A DNA stretch of 64,000 nt from Aspidiotus rigidus (GCA_035079385.1 JAVHKY010000029.1:11222001-11286000); one strand, 5' to 3'; shown: positions 11,425 through 22,915, counted from the stretch's first letter. A program made the numbers and translations. The notes: generated from the letters alone by a model not told the origin.

Positions 11425-12255
11425 TCCTTCAAATTACGGTTGTCCATAACGACGAGAAAAGGAGTAAAAACTACAAAGACCGCAGAAAATAAATAAAGCC
11501 GAGCGCTTTCGGTTAATAAACCATCATCGGGACTGAAATGAAAGCAACAGACGAGAATGGAGAAGAAACCTCGGGTCATTAAGGTTGATCAAACGAGGGT
11601 TCATAACGTGAGTCATAGACGAGTTCAATCAAGCCACCTTCCGGAATGTACGTGTTTAGCACAGTAATATCATCAGTATTGAGATGACGAATTATTTCAA
11701 TGTGCTCGAGGGCAATCCGTTTAAAGTATGGATCCTCCTTATGGAGCAGACTTGCGTATCCTTCAAGGAGGCTATGACCGCTGTTGATCAAGTGATCGGC
11801 AAAAACTGAATCTCCCAAACGTCCCTTTTTCCAGGCCTTCAGGTGTTCGTCTAGTCTCACCTTCATCTGGCGGCCGTTTCACCAATATAAAAACCTCTAC
11901 AATCCCTGCATTCCAATTTATAAACACCACTCCTTTCATCCGCAGGTATACGGTCTTTTAACTTAACGAACAACCCTTTGACGGTAGTGGGGTTGTAATC
12001 GGTCGGTCTGAAACCGAACGGGTGAAGGGCCCGACCGAATTTGCTAAAGAACCTCCCTAGAAAAGGGAGACTGATCCAACGCAATTTCCGTTCACGGATC
12101 ATGTCTCGGAGGAGGCAGGTGGTGGAATCAAGGCTTTTCCTCGTAATTTTCCTCCGAACCATCGCCTCAACATCAACATTGACACCATTCACTCTAGCCA
12201 GATATTTTACTCCTCTTCGGAGTATTCCCTTCTCGCTGAAGGAAAGAGAGTCTTA
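11425..12255 (-). mobile_element. Penelope-like element, 3' part with GIY-YIG endonuclease, copy 1
   Basis: Two minus-strand frames encode the C-terminal part of a Penelope-like polyprotein. The first (from ~12240 to 11866) has ARVNGVNVD, RWISLPFLG, then GVYKLECRDCRGFYIGET, the GIY-YIG signature. The second (11866-11579) continues with QMKVRLDEH, FADHLINSGHS and a C-terminal tail. A one-frame change near 11866 breaks it. The reverse transcriptase is missing (5' truncation). The 3' UTR, including GGTTTATTAACCG, is shared with copy 2 at 48.3-49.2 kb, which fixes the 3' end near 11425. Confidence 0.85.
11498..11533 (-). ncRNA. Hammerhead-ribozyme-like motif in the Penelope 3' region
   Basis: The minus strand reads CCGATGA, then a GGTT-TATT-AACC stem-loop, then GAAA. 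This has the order of a hammerhead core (CUGANGA, stem II, GAAA) with U4 changed to C. Hammerhead motifs are known in many Penelope-like elements. Stems I and III were not verified, and the second copy (about 49173-49207) is more degraded, so activity is doubtful. Confidence 0.35.
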
Positions 12256-12444
12256 AAATCAGTACTCAATGAGAAGATCCCAGGAAACGGAGGAATAGCG
12301 ACAAAGCTAGTGAAACAAGGAGGAACGGCGTTAGAGAAAGCGTTACTGTGGATGGCACTAATGATCCAAGCAATGAAAATAGTCGCAGCCCACGTGGTGA
12401 GCTACTGGGGGTTGCCTTCATTAACTTTGCTAATTGAAGCAAAC

Positions 12445-13180
12445 AGGGAACCTGTTTAATGGGAGTCACTAGTTTGCATTGTCATTCAAGTCCCCCTAGC
12501 TTCCATCAAATATAGCTCGGCAATAGAAATTCGTCTACAAAGTAAGCCCCTCCTATCATATGTAGACCGAAAGTAGAAAATTTTTCAAATCCCTTTCCAT
12601 CATATATAGCTCGGAGGTAGAAATTCTAACAGAAAACCTATTCTATGTTTTTTTTTTCTTTCTTTTTTTTTTTTTTTTTTTTGAGAAATTTGCTGTTTGC
12701 CATCCGACCAAAATTGACTTTTTTTCAAATTACCCTCTCATAAAAAATTTTGTTTTTTTTAACAGGGAATTTGTTTTATGGGGGGCTTTTTGAGAAACTT
12801 GCCGTGCGCTGTGTGCCGTCCAGCAAAAAACTTGGAAAAATTTCGACTCTCGAGCCATATATGATAGGAAGGGGACTTTGAAAAATATCGACTATCGCGC
12901 TATACATGATAGGTGAGGGACTTAGAAAAATTTCAGCTCTCGAGCTATATATGATGGGGGGGGGGGACTTGGAAAAATTTCGATTCTCATAGGAGAAGGA
13001 CTTGGAATAATTTCGACTCTCGAGCTATATTATACTAGGCTTATAGTAGGTCTAGGCCTTCTTTAGACTAGCTTTATCTTGGTCTAGGCTTCATTGAATT
13101 TTCAATACCAAATCCCATTTGACTCATAAACAGGTTCCCTGCGTTCCTCGTTCAACTTCGTCAAAGAAGCCGTCACTTTT
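12445..13180. mobile_element. Foldback (FB-like) element, diverged copy
   Basis: It begins AAACAGGGAACCTGTTTAATG, passes through reverse-oriented ATCATATATAGCTCGG units, a second AACAGGGAA...TTTTATGGGGGGC centre at ~12760 and a GCCGTGCGC block. It then has forward CGAGCTATATATGAT units and ends with AACAGGTTCCCTGCGTTCC and AAGCCGTC near 13175. The outer right end matches other copies in the window. Confidence 0.7.
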
Positions 13181-13224
13181 TCTTGAGCTTTACATGATGG
13201 GAGGGGTGATAAATAGAAGACATA

Positions 13225-13285
13225 GATTTATTTATTCATCTATTTATGTATTTATTTATGTATTAATTCAATTTTATTTATTTAC

Positions 13286-13316
<31 letters not shown>

Positions 13317-13349
13317 TTTGTTTGTTTGTTTGTTTGTTTATTTATGTAT

Positions 13350-13416
<67 letters not shown>

Positions 13417-13430
13417 TTTTGTGTATTCAT
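13225..13430. repeat. (TTTA)n microsatellite
   Basis: Long near-pure TTTA repeat with a TTTG patch near 13316-13337. The translated FIYLFIYLF ORFs are artefacts of this. Confidence 0.95.
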
Positions 13431-13489
13431 TTAGTTTCTTTCTTTCTTTCTTTCTTTAAATGGTTGGTAGGCAAGTCCCCTATCATATA

Positions 13490-14320
13490 TACCCGGAGAT
13501 CAAAATTCTAACAGGGAAGTGTTCTATGAGAAGTTCTTTGAAAAATTAGACATCCGTCGTCATTTGACATAATATACATATGATAGGAAGGACTTGCAAT
13601 AATTTTGTTCTCTAAGTCATGAATATTAAAGAAGAGACTTAAAAAATTTTGAAATCTTGTCATGATCTGCGTTCTTCGTTTAATATCGTAAGAATCTCCA
13701 TTTTATAATATATTGCTCGGAAGTAGGAAGTTTTCGAGTCCCCCTTCCATCATATTTATAGCTCGGAAGTAGAAATTTTAACAGTGAGTTTATTCTATTG
13801 TTTTGTTTTTTTTAAATTGCCGTCCGATGTCAGGCCGAAATGGACTTGAAAAATTTTGCCTCTTCTTTTGAACTATAATAGGAGGGGACTGATAAGAGGA
13901 GGACTTGGATTTATGTATTTATTCATTTATTTATTTTTTCATTCGATCATTTATTCATTTATTTATTTATTTCATTTATTTATTTATTTATTTATCTATT
14001 TATTTATTTTGTTTATTTATTTATATATGTATTTATTTATTTATTCATTTATTTATCTATTTATTCAATAATTGTTTATTCATCTATTTATTTATCTATT
14101 TGTTTATTTATTCATTTACTTTATTTATTTGTCTATTTATTTATTTAGTTTTTTCAATTTTTCTACACTACCCTAGACCTTGAATTGATAGTGCGTTTTT
14201 TTAATAGTGGTTTCCAAATAGGCCTATAAACTTCATTACTAAAACAAATTTGACTCATCGAACAGGTTCCTGGCGTTCCTCGTTTAATATCGTTCAAGAA
14301 GCCTCAATTTTTCTACAAGT
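13490..14320. mobile_element. Foldback-family remnant interrupted by (TTTA)n
   Basis: Diverged CATATATAGCTCGG-type units lie at 13490-13800. A second (TTTA/TTCA)n tract lies at about 13915-14145. The segment ends with GAACAGGTTCCTGGCGTTCC and AGAAGCC at 14260-14315, the family's outer right end. Confidence 0.55.
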
Positions 14321-14420
14321 AGGTCCCCCTTTTATAACATACAGCTCGGAAGTATAAATTTTTCCAAGCTCCCGTCCTATCAGCTCGGAGGTAGAGATTT
14401 TACCAAATCTCCCTTTTATT

Positions 14421-14553
14421 TGACCTGTCACGAGAAAACATACGTCAACTCTCTAATCCGATCAGCGGAAGGGCGTTGGCGTGTAGTTCAGGCTTAACGC
14501 CCTCCCGCTGATCGGATTGGAGAGCTAACATAATGTTTTCTCGTGACAGGTCA
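14421..14553. mobile_element. Palindromic MITE, 133 bp
   Basis: The ends are TGACCTGTCACGAGAAAACA and its complement, and the interior arms CTAATCCGATCAGCGG also pair. Almost the whole element folds on itself. I see no clear target duplication. Confidence 0.75.
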
Positions 14554-14579
14554 CAGCCTCTTGCAAATTGTCAAATTGG

Positions 14580-15436
14580 TATACACTTCCGTCCCGAGCA
14601 GCCTTCACACAATTGAATCATCATAGAGTCATGCTAAGTCCCAGCTCCCAATTCGAAACACATTGCTGGGTCAGGAAAGGATGTGTCTTTTTACTAACGC
14701 TGTAGTGCACCTAAGAGACACACAATCAACATCAAGAAGAGTGTGCGTTGACTTCAGGAGCGATTGGGATGTCTTTGACCTGCGCCGCTTAAAAGCGAAA
14801 ACAAAATGCAGACATCCTGACGCTACAGTATATCAATGACTGCGCACTAGGAACTGCAAGATACGGCCATACGCTTCCACGAGGCCTAAATGCTGCCCTT
14901 GCTCTAAAAATAAATGCGACAAGAATAAAGTTTTCTTAATGTTGGAGGCCATAGCCCAACTTACATTTGAATTGAACCTATTGGAGAACGTGGAGAAGAG
15001 GTACTGCTATTTTGGGAACTGTGACAAGACAGCTAGATATAGAGGATACAATCCTCATTAAACTCTCCTGTATGACAGCAAAACCTCGACTCTGTATAGA
15101 AAACACACCAGCAGTAGCAGCTGAAGACAAACAAGATTGGATGACTTCATCTCCAACTACGAAGTCCTACACCACACAAAGCTAGAGTCAATCGGACGAA
15201 CTATAGTAAAAAAAACAACTTCGACGCGACGGTTCGACCGTATGTACCGAAACAGAGCTTCCAAAAATTACCTCCCATCGTTAGTTGACAAATGGCAAAA
15301 GGAATTCTGGTCGCCAGAGGAAAATATTAAAAATCAAATCAATTCTCTGGCTGCGGTGAAAGTCAAGAAATGGAAATTACGAGGGGACACCGTCAGAGAA
15401 CTTTCTGGGAAGAGGATTGCAGTTTATAGCTACTGA
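14580..15436 (+). pseudogene. Unclassified retroelement-like remnant
   Basis: The plus strand has short coding-like pieces: LQYINDCALGTAR (resembles a degenerate Y-x-D-D box), ENVEKRYCYFGN (resembles VEKFCYLGD of LINE C-termini) and a 99-codon ORF at 15137-15436 with no recognised domain. Frames are broken between them. I call it a remnant of a LINE with low confidence. Confidence 0.3.
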
Positions 15437-15482
15437 GGGGTTAAATACTCAAAGTTCTCCACACTTTTGTCAAAATTTAGTT

Positions 15483-17416
15483 TCAACAAGTTCGTCCAAT
15501 CGAGTCCCATGGAACTGTAAAAACAATAAGTACTCAACTTACCATCTCCACGTTTGGAAATCCAGTAGTTGATGAGCTCACTCAGCACTCCATCTAATCT
15601 GTCCCAAAGTTTCTCCAACGCTCTAAAAACTTCCAATGTATGATCTTCAGACTCCGTCGGTTCGAAATAATCTGTAGTATTTGTAGCTTTTTTATAATCT
15701 TTGAACTGCTTTAATCTCTCAAAATAAACTCGGGTCGATAGGGCACGCAGCGTTATGACGTTTTTTTCGTCAAAACCCAAAGTGCCGGACTGAGTTGAAC
15801 GAAGCTCCCGAAAAAGATTTATTTGACTTTCAATCGCGTCCAGGTACTGATCTCCGAGGAAGGGAGCGGAGGTGTTTCCCGAGAATAGAAAATCCCACGA
15901 TATAAATCCGTCTTTGGAGGCATTTACGCGTTCTTCGAACGCTTTTCGATAGTGACGCGGATAAATCGAAAACAAATATTTCCAAAAGTTGTATTCTACG
16001 CTACCTTTGGTTATGAATTTTGGGCACCGGAAAGAAGGGGGAGCGCAATCGTTTCTAAATGATAAATCGCAAGTTTTGAAGGATACTAGTCCATTATCTT
16101 GTTTATGCTGTGTTAAATAAAAGCGAAAAGATTCGTTGCATCCCGGTGGGCCCCAAGTAATCAGACACATGTTGTTCGAGTATATAAGAGGAAACCTATC
16201 ATCATTTGTGTAAGCTGGAAGGCGTGTACATACGCCACTCATTATAGGAAATTGTGAATATGATTTTGTATCACCATCGATAAATCTAGTCACATTATAT
16301 TCGGGACGCACGCCTAGTTTGATGCGTTGGCTATCGTCTGAACATTTTCTAAACGAAGCAATCTTATTTGCAAATTTTCCCAAGAATTTTTGAACGTTTT
16401 CATCATTCTGAATGATGCCGGAGTCTCCTTCACATTCCAGTTTCGTGTACACGTTGATACACTGGCCGAAGGTGCGCATGGATTTCGCTCTGTATATCCA
16501 GTTAGCGCCCAAATTTTCGCATCTGTCTGCGTAGGTACGCGTGATATTGCTGCCTTCATAGTCAGCGCGTTCCCAGAAAATCACCACTTTCTTTTTTGCT
16601 GTAACGATGGAATGTCAATAATTAGTTACAATACAAATAGACGGCTGTGTAGCACACGGGAGGCTCACGCAAATTTCAGAATCACTTTCAGGGTCATAGT
16701 TGATGACGTAACCAGCTGATAACGCAACAGTTGGAGAGGAGGATCTCGGGATCACGGCTGATGGCGTCATACTTAGTTAATTATAAGGGAAGAGAAGTGA
16801 CACAGTATACAGGATTATTAAGAGAACTTGCGGGGGTGGTGTGAACTCGCTAATTCTGGAATTAGGGGCGAGGATTCAGAAACTTCAAGGAAGATATGAA
16901 ATGTGAGGTCCAATGACGGATAGTGTCCAGAACTTTTTAATTCCTTGAAATATCTCTATCGAAAATTAATGGATCCAGCATTTTATTGTCTCAATCGAGT
17001 GATCCTGTCTTGACGCCATTAGCGTTGGATATTAGCTAGCTTATTGAATTGGCAACTTACGTTTATTAGTCGATGTTAAATTGGACAAATTTGCGGTTCC
17101 AGTCTTTGAAGTTGCTGTTGAGATTCGAATATCGCCGCTGCCGATGGTATTATTGTTCTTCGTTTTTTTCTGTTTTTGCCCGGATACACTGCTGAAAGTT
17201 GTCGTGGTAATTGAGGACAATGTAAGAGGTTTTTTCGATACGTTTACAATGCCAGGAGAAGTTCCATGAATTTCTGCAAAAAAATCACACGTATCTCTGA
17301 CTAGTATAGTATTAAAATTAAAAGGTTTTTTTTTATCAGTAATAGTAAAAATATTGAAGTCGGTAACCTGTCGCGCAAAAAACGAGGATGACAATGCAGG
17401 ATAAACAAATTCTCAT
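15483..17416 (-). CDS. Crystallin-like secreted family, gene C, complete 449-aa model
   Basis: Four exons on the minus strand: 17416-17368 (signal peptide MRICLSCIVILVFCAT), 17273-17061 (Ser/Thr/Lys/Asn-rich linker, 71 codons), 16598-15543 (main domain) and 15514-15483 (last 10 codons, ending RTC and TGA). All junctions are GT-AG, every phase is 1, and the total of 1350 nt is in frame. The main exon has VVIFWERADYEG, RCENLGANW, GQCINVYTKLECEGDSG and IASFRKC (beta/gamma-crystallin-like double Greek key). A Cys-rich middle follows, then the helical C-terminal domain with EYNFWKYLFSIY and GFISWDFLF. It is secreted by prediction; role unknown. This member sets the architecture expected for genes A and B. 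Confidence 0.8.
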
Positions 17417-18255
17417 TTTGAGTTATCGATGTACTGCCGCTGAAAAAAACTAATAACGTATTTATCATCATCTTCATGCAAACACTCCACCTCTACTGGT
17501 TGAATTCTTCCTCGTTGATTAAACGATCACCGGAATTTTTTATCACAGATTGCCAAACGCAAACTGTTTCGCGGAGATCCGGTTTTACCCCTTCTTCGCG
17601 TAGAGTTCCTGACTATTTGAATATGCAAAATGATACATATAAATTTCAAATTATTGTTGATACCTAATTACGTCAAATAGGTAAGGAAAATGTAGGCCTA
17701 ATTTTGCGTCGATATAATTTTTATTTTTGTTGGAAAATTTAAATTTTATATCACAAATGAGAGTTTTTTTACCAGTTCATCTGAAAATGTTAATTTTGAA
17801 ACGAATTTGAAGAGGAAATTCCGACCGAAGAAAACTATTAGGTACGTAGACACTCTACACTCCTAACCCAATTCCATAAAAAGTTGACTTTCAATGCTAC
17901 CTGCTCCCATTTCAATCAAATACTGCGCATTCCCTGGAAAATTTACTCATGTATACGTGTTTATCAACTCTACGATAAACTTTTCAATCTCTTTGCAAAT
18001 ATTACACCTACTGTAGCAATTTTTGGAGACTAGACAATAACTTTCCGGTCATTAGGTTTTGGCCTTCTTTTAGGATACTTTTCAATGATTAGGGAAGAAT
18101 CTCGCATCCCATGGCTTTTTCAATCTTAGGACGATCTTTGATTTTGAGTTCAATTTCCTCTATGAGCACGTGAATCCATATCACTTGAGCAAAATTTTGT
18201 ATTATATTTTTTGGCCAGGTCTTTGCCGCACCTCTTTGGACATATTAAAAATAGG
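17417..18255. other. No supported gene
   Basis: This is the upstream flank of gene C. A TTTTTTTCAG/CGG acceptor-like site about 26 bp upstream of its ATG could mean a spliced 5' UTR. The rest is AT-rich and featureless. Confidence 0.35.
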
Positions 18256-18259
18256 TATT

Positions 18260-18420
18260 TTTTGTTGACACTTGACGAAAAATGTCGTGACTCAAGTGTT
18301 CCGGTTTCCCCGCGCATTCTTCATAATTGACACAAGCAAGTTTAGCTTTTTGCAAGCACTCACTTTGTTCCATAATTTTGTCATCTTGAGCAATAAATCT
18401 CCGACCCAAAATCCACTGTG
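18260..18420 (-). pseudogene. Serine protease exon copy, decayed
   Basis: The minus strand matches the protease exon at 1864-2017: FIAQDDKIMEQSECLQKAKL corresponds to SIAQNDENLEQSEYLRKAEL there, and EECAGKPEHLSHD to EECAGKTEHLSRD. The GWG of the active-site cleft is GRR, and the Cys182 codon is replaced by Arg. No other protease exon lies nearby, so this is an orphan pseudo-exon about 16 kb from the intact copy. Confidence 0.8.
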
Positions 18421-18489
18421 GGATAAAACGCAAATTCAGCTGGACAAACCTACTTCTTAAAAAGATTATAATTGCAAACATCTTCTAGG

Positions 18490-18606
18490 ATTGCTTATTC
18501 TTCTTTGTCTCACTGAAGTACTTGCAGCAGCAAAGTCTGTACCTCTTGACCAAAAGAGGAAGAGAGGCAGGCCCCAGAAAGCAAAGCGAGCTCTCCTTTT
18601 TCAATA
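18490..18606 (+). pseudogene. AT-hook C-terminal fragment, probably transposase-derived
   Basis: A plus-strand frame ends KRKRGRPQKAKRALLFQ and a stop. This AT-hook tail resembles the C-termini of MULE-type transposon proteins in insect genomes. No catalytic domain is nearby. Confidence 0.35.
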
Positions 18607-18719
18607 ACATGATTGTAGGCCTACGCATTTTCCAATTTTTTTTTTTTGCTGTTACTCGTGTATTACGCTGTATTCTACATTGATTAAATGCTCGTATTCC
18701 TTTTATACAGAATATTTTA

Positions 18720-18765
18720 TTTTAACAGGGAACCTGTTTTATCGAGAGGTTTTTCCAGGGATGCG
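18720..18765. repeat. Foldback centre fragment
   Basis: TTTTAACAGGGAACCTGTTTT followed by a diverged GAGAGGTTTTT sequence matches the centre of the foldback family. No arms are attached. Confidence 0.5.
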
Positions 18766-18987
18766 CAGTTAAGCTGAAGTCTTGTTTTGGGCGCAGATTG
18801 AGGTATGTCAAAGTGAATGAATAAAAAATACACCTGAGAATAAGTGATAATTTTTTTTTTATTTATTATTATTATTTACTTACAGAACTGTACAAACTTA
18901 CATTCACCGTAATTTCTAAAAGATATTGACAACGACTCAACTAATTTTTTAGGATAATTTGATGAGGGTACAATAATTACAACTGAT

Positions 18988-21641
18988 TTACAAGTCAAAA
19001 ATTTTTTTACGACAGAGCCGTGTGGTATCGTTTGTATTATCTAATAAAGCAATAGCTTCCACGTTGGTATGACGATGAAGTCTGGCCACGTATTTATTGA
19101 CTTTGCGGACAATAATTTCTTTAACCGGATCCACGTCGAGTTCCGACTGCAGTTGTTTATTTGTAATAAACCATGGCGCTTTGACTATGGCACGTAGAAA
19201 TTTATTTTGGAATCTTTCCAATATGGCCAGATTGGAGTCCGCCGCTGTTCCCCATATCTCAGCTCCGTAGCTCCATGCAGGTCGAAATATAGATATGTAA
19301 ATGAGTCTCTTGTTTCCAAGATTTAGATTAGGATGATTTATTAGCCAACTGTAGTTAACGCGTAAAAGATCCAGCATTTTACGTTTCCTTTGGATATGCT
19401 CGTGCCAATTTAATTTGGAGTCTAGGTGGAGTCCTAGATACCGAGCAACATTAGCCACAGGGATGGGTTTACCATCTAGCATTGTGGGAATATAAGAGTG
19501 CGGTCGTAAGGCGAAGTCAAGTCGCACCGATTTGCTGTTATTCAATTTGATTTTCCACGTGCAAGACCATTTAGCCACTGCGTTGGTTGCTATTTGTAGA
19601 TCCGCTACCGCAGTTTTGTAATCAGAATTGTGGGTGATGAGCCCAGTGTCGTCAGCGAACAGGCTGTTCATAGCTGCCGGGGTTTGAGGGACATCCGCAG
19701 TGTATAGGAGGTACAAGATAGGCCCCAGTACCGAGCCTTGAGGGACACCTGCTTTTATACAACCGTGTCGAGATAATGCCGTTTTGTATGAGATGAAGAA
19801 TTTCCGGTTAAGAAGATATGACAATATGAGATTACATATTCCTGCTGAGAAATGTTCCTTGATTTTGTGTATGAGACCTAAGTGCCACACTTTGTCAAAA
19901 GCGGCACTTACATCGAGGAAAATGGACGGGCCGAACTGATATTTTCGAGTGCCTGCGTCGCCGTATGCACAATGCGGTGAATTTGCTCAATTGTCGAGTG
20001 GCCTGTACGGAAACCAAATTGGATTTCGGGTAATAGTTTCTTATTTACAATTATCGTATGCAGTCTATCTCGGACTATCTTTTCAAAGATTTTTGCCGCT
20101 ATTGGAAGCAGAGAGATCGGTCTATATGAGCTTGGGTTTTCAGGTGGTTTTCCTTGTTTATAAATAACGATAATTTTTGCAATTTTCCATACTTGCGGTA
20201 CATATCGAAGTCGAAGACAAGCATTGATAATGTTTGTTAGAAAAACAATAGCTTTCTTTGATAATTCTCTAAACATGATCGGTGTAAGTAGATCGTGGCC
20301 AGGCGATTTATGTAGACTTAGTTTGTCAATAATTCTGGCTATTTCCATTGGCGAAGTTGGGCGAATTGTTCCTTCGTTTCCTACAGGAAGGGAAGGAATT
20401 ATTTCTGAATGTATTTCATTTTCTTGAAAAGCTTCTTCAAAATATTCCGCGAAAAGTTCTGCTTTTTCCTCATTACTTCTAGCCCACGACCCATCTCGCT
20501 TCCGGAGTGGGGGATTTGGTTGTTGAGGGCGACGAATCTTTTTAGTTGCTGCCCAAAGTGAATAATTTGCCTCCTTTGTCGGGGCCAACGCTTTTACATA
20601 GGACGCGAAGGAGTCATTTCTCCACTGTCGGATAGCGCGTGTTGTTTCTCTCGATAAACTGTTGAAGATGACTTTGTTTTCCACTGAGCGGTGTCGTTGC
20701 CACGCCTTACGCGCTCGACATCTCCTCTTGACCATGTTGCGAATGAAGTTAGGATATTCGGTTGCAGATGCACCTGCAGTTGGATATTGGGTGCACGCTC
20801 CCACAGCTTGTACAAGGAATGACGCAAAGTTTTCAGCAGCGGAGTCGATTTCGGCTGATGTTGAAATTTTGGTTCGAAGATTTATGAAGCCATCGGTTGT
20901 TTCACGGTAGAGGTCCCAATCAGTAGATTTGTTGGCTAGTGGTTTTGTCGGCGTCGTCCGGATTGGAGCGCGGAAGAATTCAAGGAAGACAGGAACGTGG
21001 TTTGAGCTGAGGTCGGTGTAGTCTTCTATCTTGAACTGATTTATGGGGAGACCTTTGACCAAATAGAAGTCTATGATATCTGGTCTTTTATTCAGATCGG
21101 ATGGCCAGTGGGTAGGATTATTTGATGCGATAGCTTGACAATGGGCTCTTTGCACAGATTTTAGTAGAACTCGTCCCCTTGGATTGCTTAGTCTTGAACC
21201 CCAAGTAGGGTCTTTGGCGTTAAAATCTCCACCTAAGATCCAGTGGTTACCAAGGTGCTGAAACAAACAGTTGAATTCCGACTCTTTTGGAGGAAAGTTT
21301 GGTGGACAGTATATGCTGCCGATATTTACTGTGCGGGTATTTAACTGGATGGATATTACTGATGATTGCACGCTATTGGTTGAGTAGGCGCCGACATCGT
21401 AATGTTCAATCGTTTTCCGGACTAGCGTTGCAGCACCGCCTCTAGGTGAGCCACTAGGGTGGTTAGCTACATAGGTATCGTAGTCACGGATTTTAGGCAC
21501 GGATACATAACTGGTTAAATGAGATTCTGATATAAGCGCCACGTCTACATTGTGAGAGTGGAGGAAGAGTTCCAGTTCATTTTTATGCGATAAAAGACCA
21601 TTGGCATTCCAACAAACGATTTTCAATGGACGATTCGTCAT
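18988..21641 (-). pseudogene. Jockey-like ORF2: APE endonuclease and reverse transcriptase, one frameshift
   Basis: The first part (21641-19908) carries the AP-like endonuclease: VCWNANGLLSHKNELE, ISESHLT, GGDFNAKDPTW, DIIDFYL and SSNHVPVFL. The last motif is normally SDH, so the catalytic Asp looks changed to Asn. RT follows with YRPISLLPIAAKIFE and QFGFRTGHST. At about 19920-19940 the frame shifts by one base. The second part (to 18988) continues with FLDVSAAFDKVWH, GVPQGSVLGPILY, FADD and YLGLHLDSKLNW. The ATG overlaps the ORF1 stop as ATGA, an arrangement suited to termination-reinitiation. No RNase H domain, as expected for Jockey. Confidence 0.9.
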
Positions 21642-22915
21642 GAAGTTTCGTTCTTATGGGTTTTTCTGGGTGGTGACGGCCCTGAACATTCCAGCGCTGT
21701 TACCCTTTGCTCTAGATTAGTAAATTTCTCTAGCAAGGTTTTTTGGTTGTTCTCCATACGTTGTAGAATTTCCAAGAGTTTATCCGGTTCTCTTGTTACT
21801 GAAGCGGGTGGTTGATGAGGCGTCCTTGTGGTCTGAGCACGGGACTTGGATGCTTCTATGGCAGGGCTAGGTGATAGTGCACTAGTTGTTGAAACTGCGG
21901 CGTACGAGGGTCGCGAGCTGTTTGCTTCAAACGCTGTTGGAGCTGGCATACTATTTCTGATACAATCAACTGCCGTAATTCTGCTTGGTTTTTTAATGGC
22001 TGTGACTTTCATTTGGTAGTACTCGCAGCCTTTATAATTTGCTGTATGTTGACCTTTGCAGTTAGCGCAGGTAGGGGTAGAACTTCGCGACTTACAGTCT
22101 TTGTATAAATGATTATCCCCGCATTTCACACACTTGGGAGTCCTGGAACAATAATTCTTTGTGTGATTGAAGTCCTGGCATCTAGTACATTGAGGTAGGC
22201 TTGGAGCTTTTCTCGGGGGCTCTACCGTAACTTTGCAATGACACAGCGTATTGATGTCGTATATGTTACGATTATTTTCTGCCGTTTTGAGATCGACTTT
22301 GAAAAGCGGTAATTTAACGATCAAGTTTTTATTTTCGGACTTTTTCTTCAACTGAGCGTTGATAATATTTACAACAGTGTGACCCACTTCTAACAAATCC
22401 TTGATGATATCGTCAACGTCTGTAGACTGATGTAGCCCGCGTATAAATACGGTGAATGACTTATCTTCTTTCAATTGATACGTGTGAAACTTGATATTAC
22501 CGAGTTCCTTCTTGTCGCTCATGGGTAGGGTAGAATAGTCGTTTAGATTTTTTCGTAGTTTACGATAATCTGCTGCAGATTCTAACGTGATTTTGAGTTC
22601 GCCGTTGGCTAACGTTTTCATCTCATGAGGTTGAATATCTTCTTTAGCTAACTGTTCGTTAAAAACCTTGATTGATTTTATTCCATTCACAAAGAAGGGC
22701 GGAGGTTTCTTTTCGTTCTTGACTTGAGTTTCGGATTCTACACTTTTGTCAGTCTCCATTGAGACTGCAGGTGGAGCCGGATTAAGAAATCGCTTAATGC
22801 CCATCTTTTGTTTGAGATCCGCATTTTCTTGACGAATCTTTTTGATTTCATCACGAGCCGCTTGTAATTCTTCAGTAATTTGACTGAGAGTTTTCTGTAG
22901 CTCCTCCATTGCCAT
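21638..22915 (-). CDS. Jockey-like ORF1, Gag-type nucleic-acid-binding protein
   Basis: The 425-residue intact ORF binds element RNA in the RNP. It has an N-terminal coiled coil (about residues 1-50, EELQKTLSQITEELQAARDE), an RRM-like central region, and three CCHC-type knuckles at roughly residues 240-300 (CTRCQDFNHTKNYC, CVKCGDNHLYKDC, CANCKGQHTANYKGC). A second short coiled coil follows near the C-terminus. Start at MAMEELQ with a second in-frame Met two codons later. Confidence 0.88.
   Translation of the reverse strand: MAMEELQKTLSQITEELQAARDEIKKIRQENADLKQKMGIKRFLNPAPPAVSMETDKSVESETQVKNEKKPPPFFVNGIKSIKVFNEQLAKEDIQPHEMKTLANGELKITLESAADYRKLRKNLNDYSTLPMSDKKELGNIKFHTYQLKEDKSFTVFIRGLHQSTDVDDIIKDLLEVGHTVVNIINAQLKKKSENKNLIVKLPLFKVDLKTAENNRNIYDINTLCHCKVTVEPPRKAPSLPQCTRCQDFNHTKNYCSRTPKCVKCGDNHLYKDCKSRSSTPTCANCKGQHTANYKGCEYYQMKVTAIKKPSRITAVDCIRNSMPAPTAFEANSSRPSYAAVSTTSALSPSPAIEASKSRAQTTRTPHQPPASVTREPDKLLEILQRMENNQKTLLEKFTNLEQRVTALECSGPSPPRKTHKNETS

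Noticed and set aside
13119..14183. FIYLFIYLF ORFs resembling membrane proteins
   Set aside because: Translation of (TTTA)n microsatellites.
19949..20910. Plus-strand ORFs of 67-82 codons
   Set aside because: They are antisense shadows of the Jockey-like ORF2.
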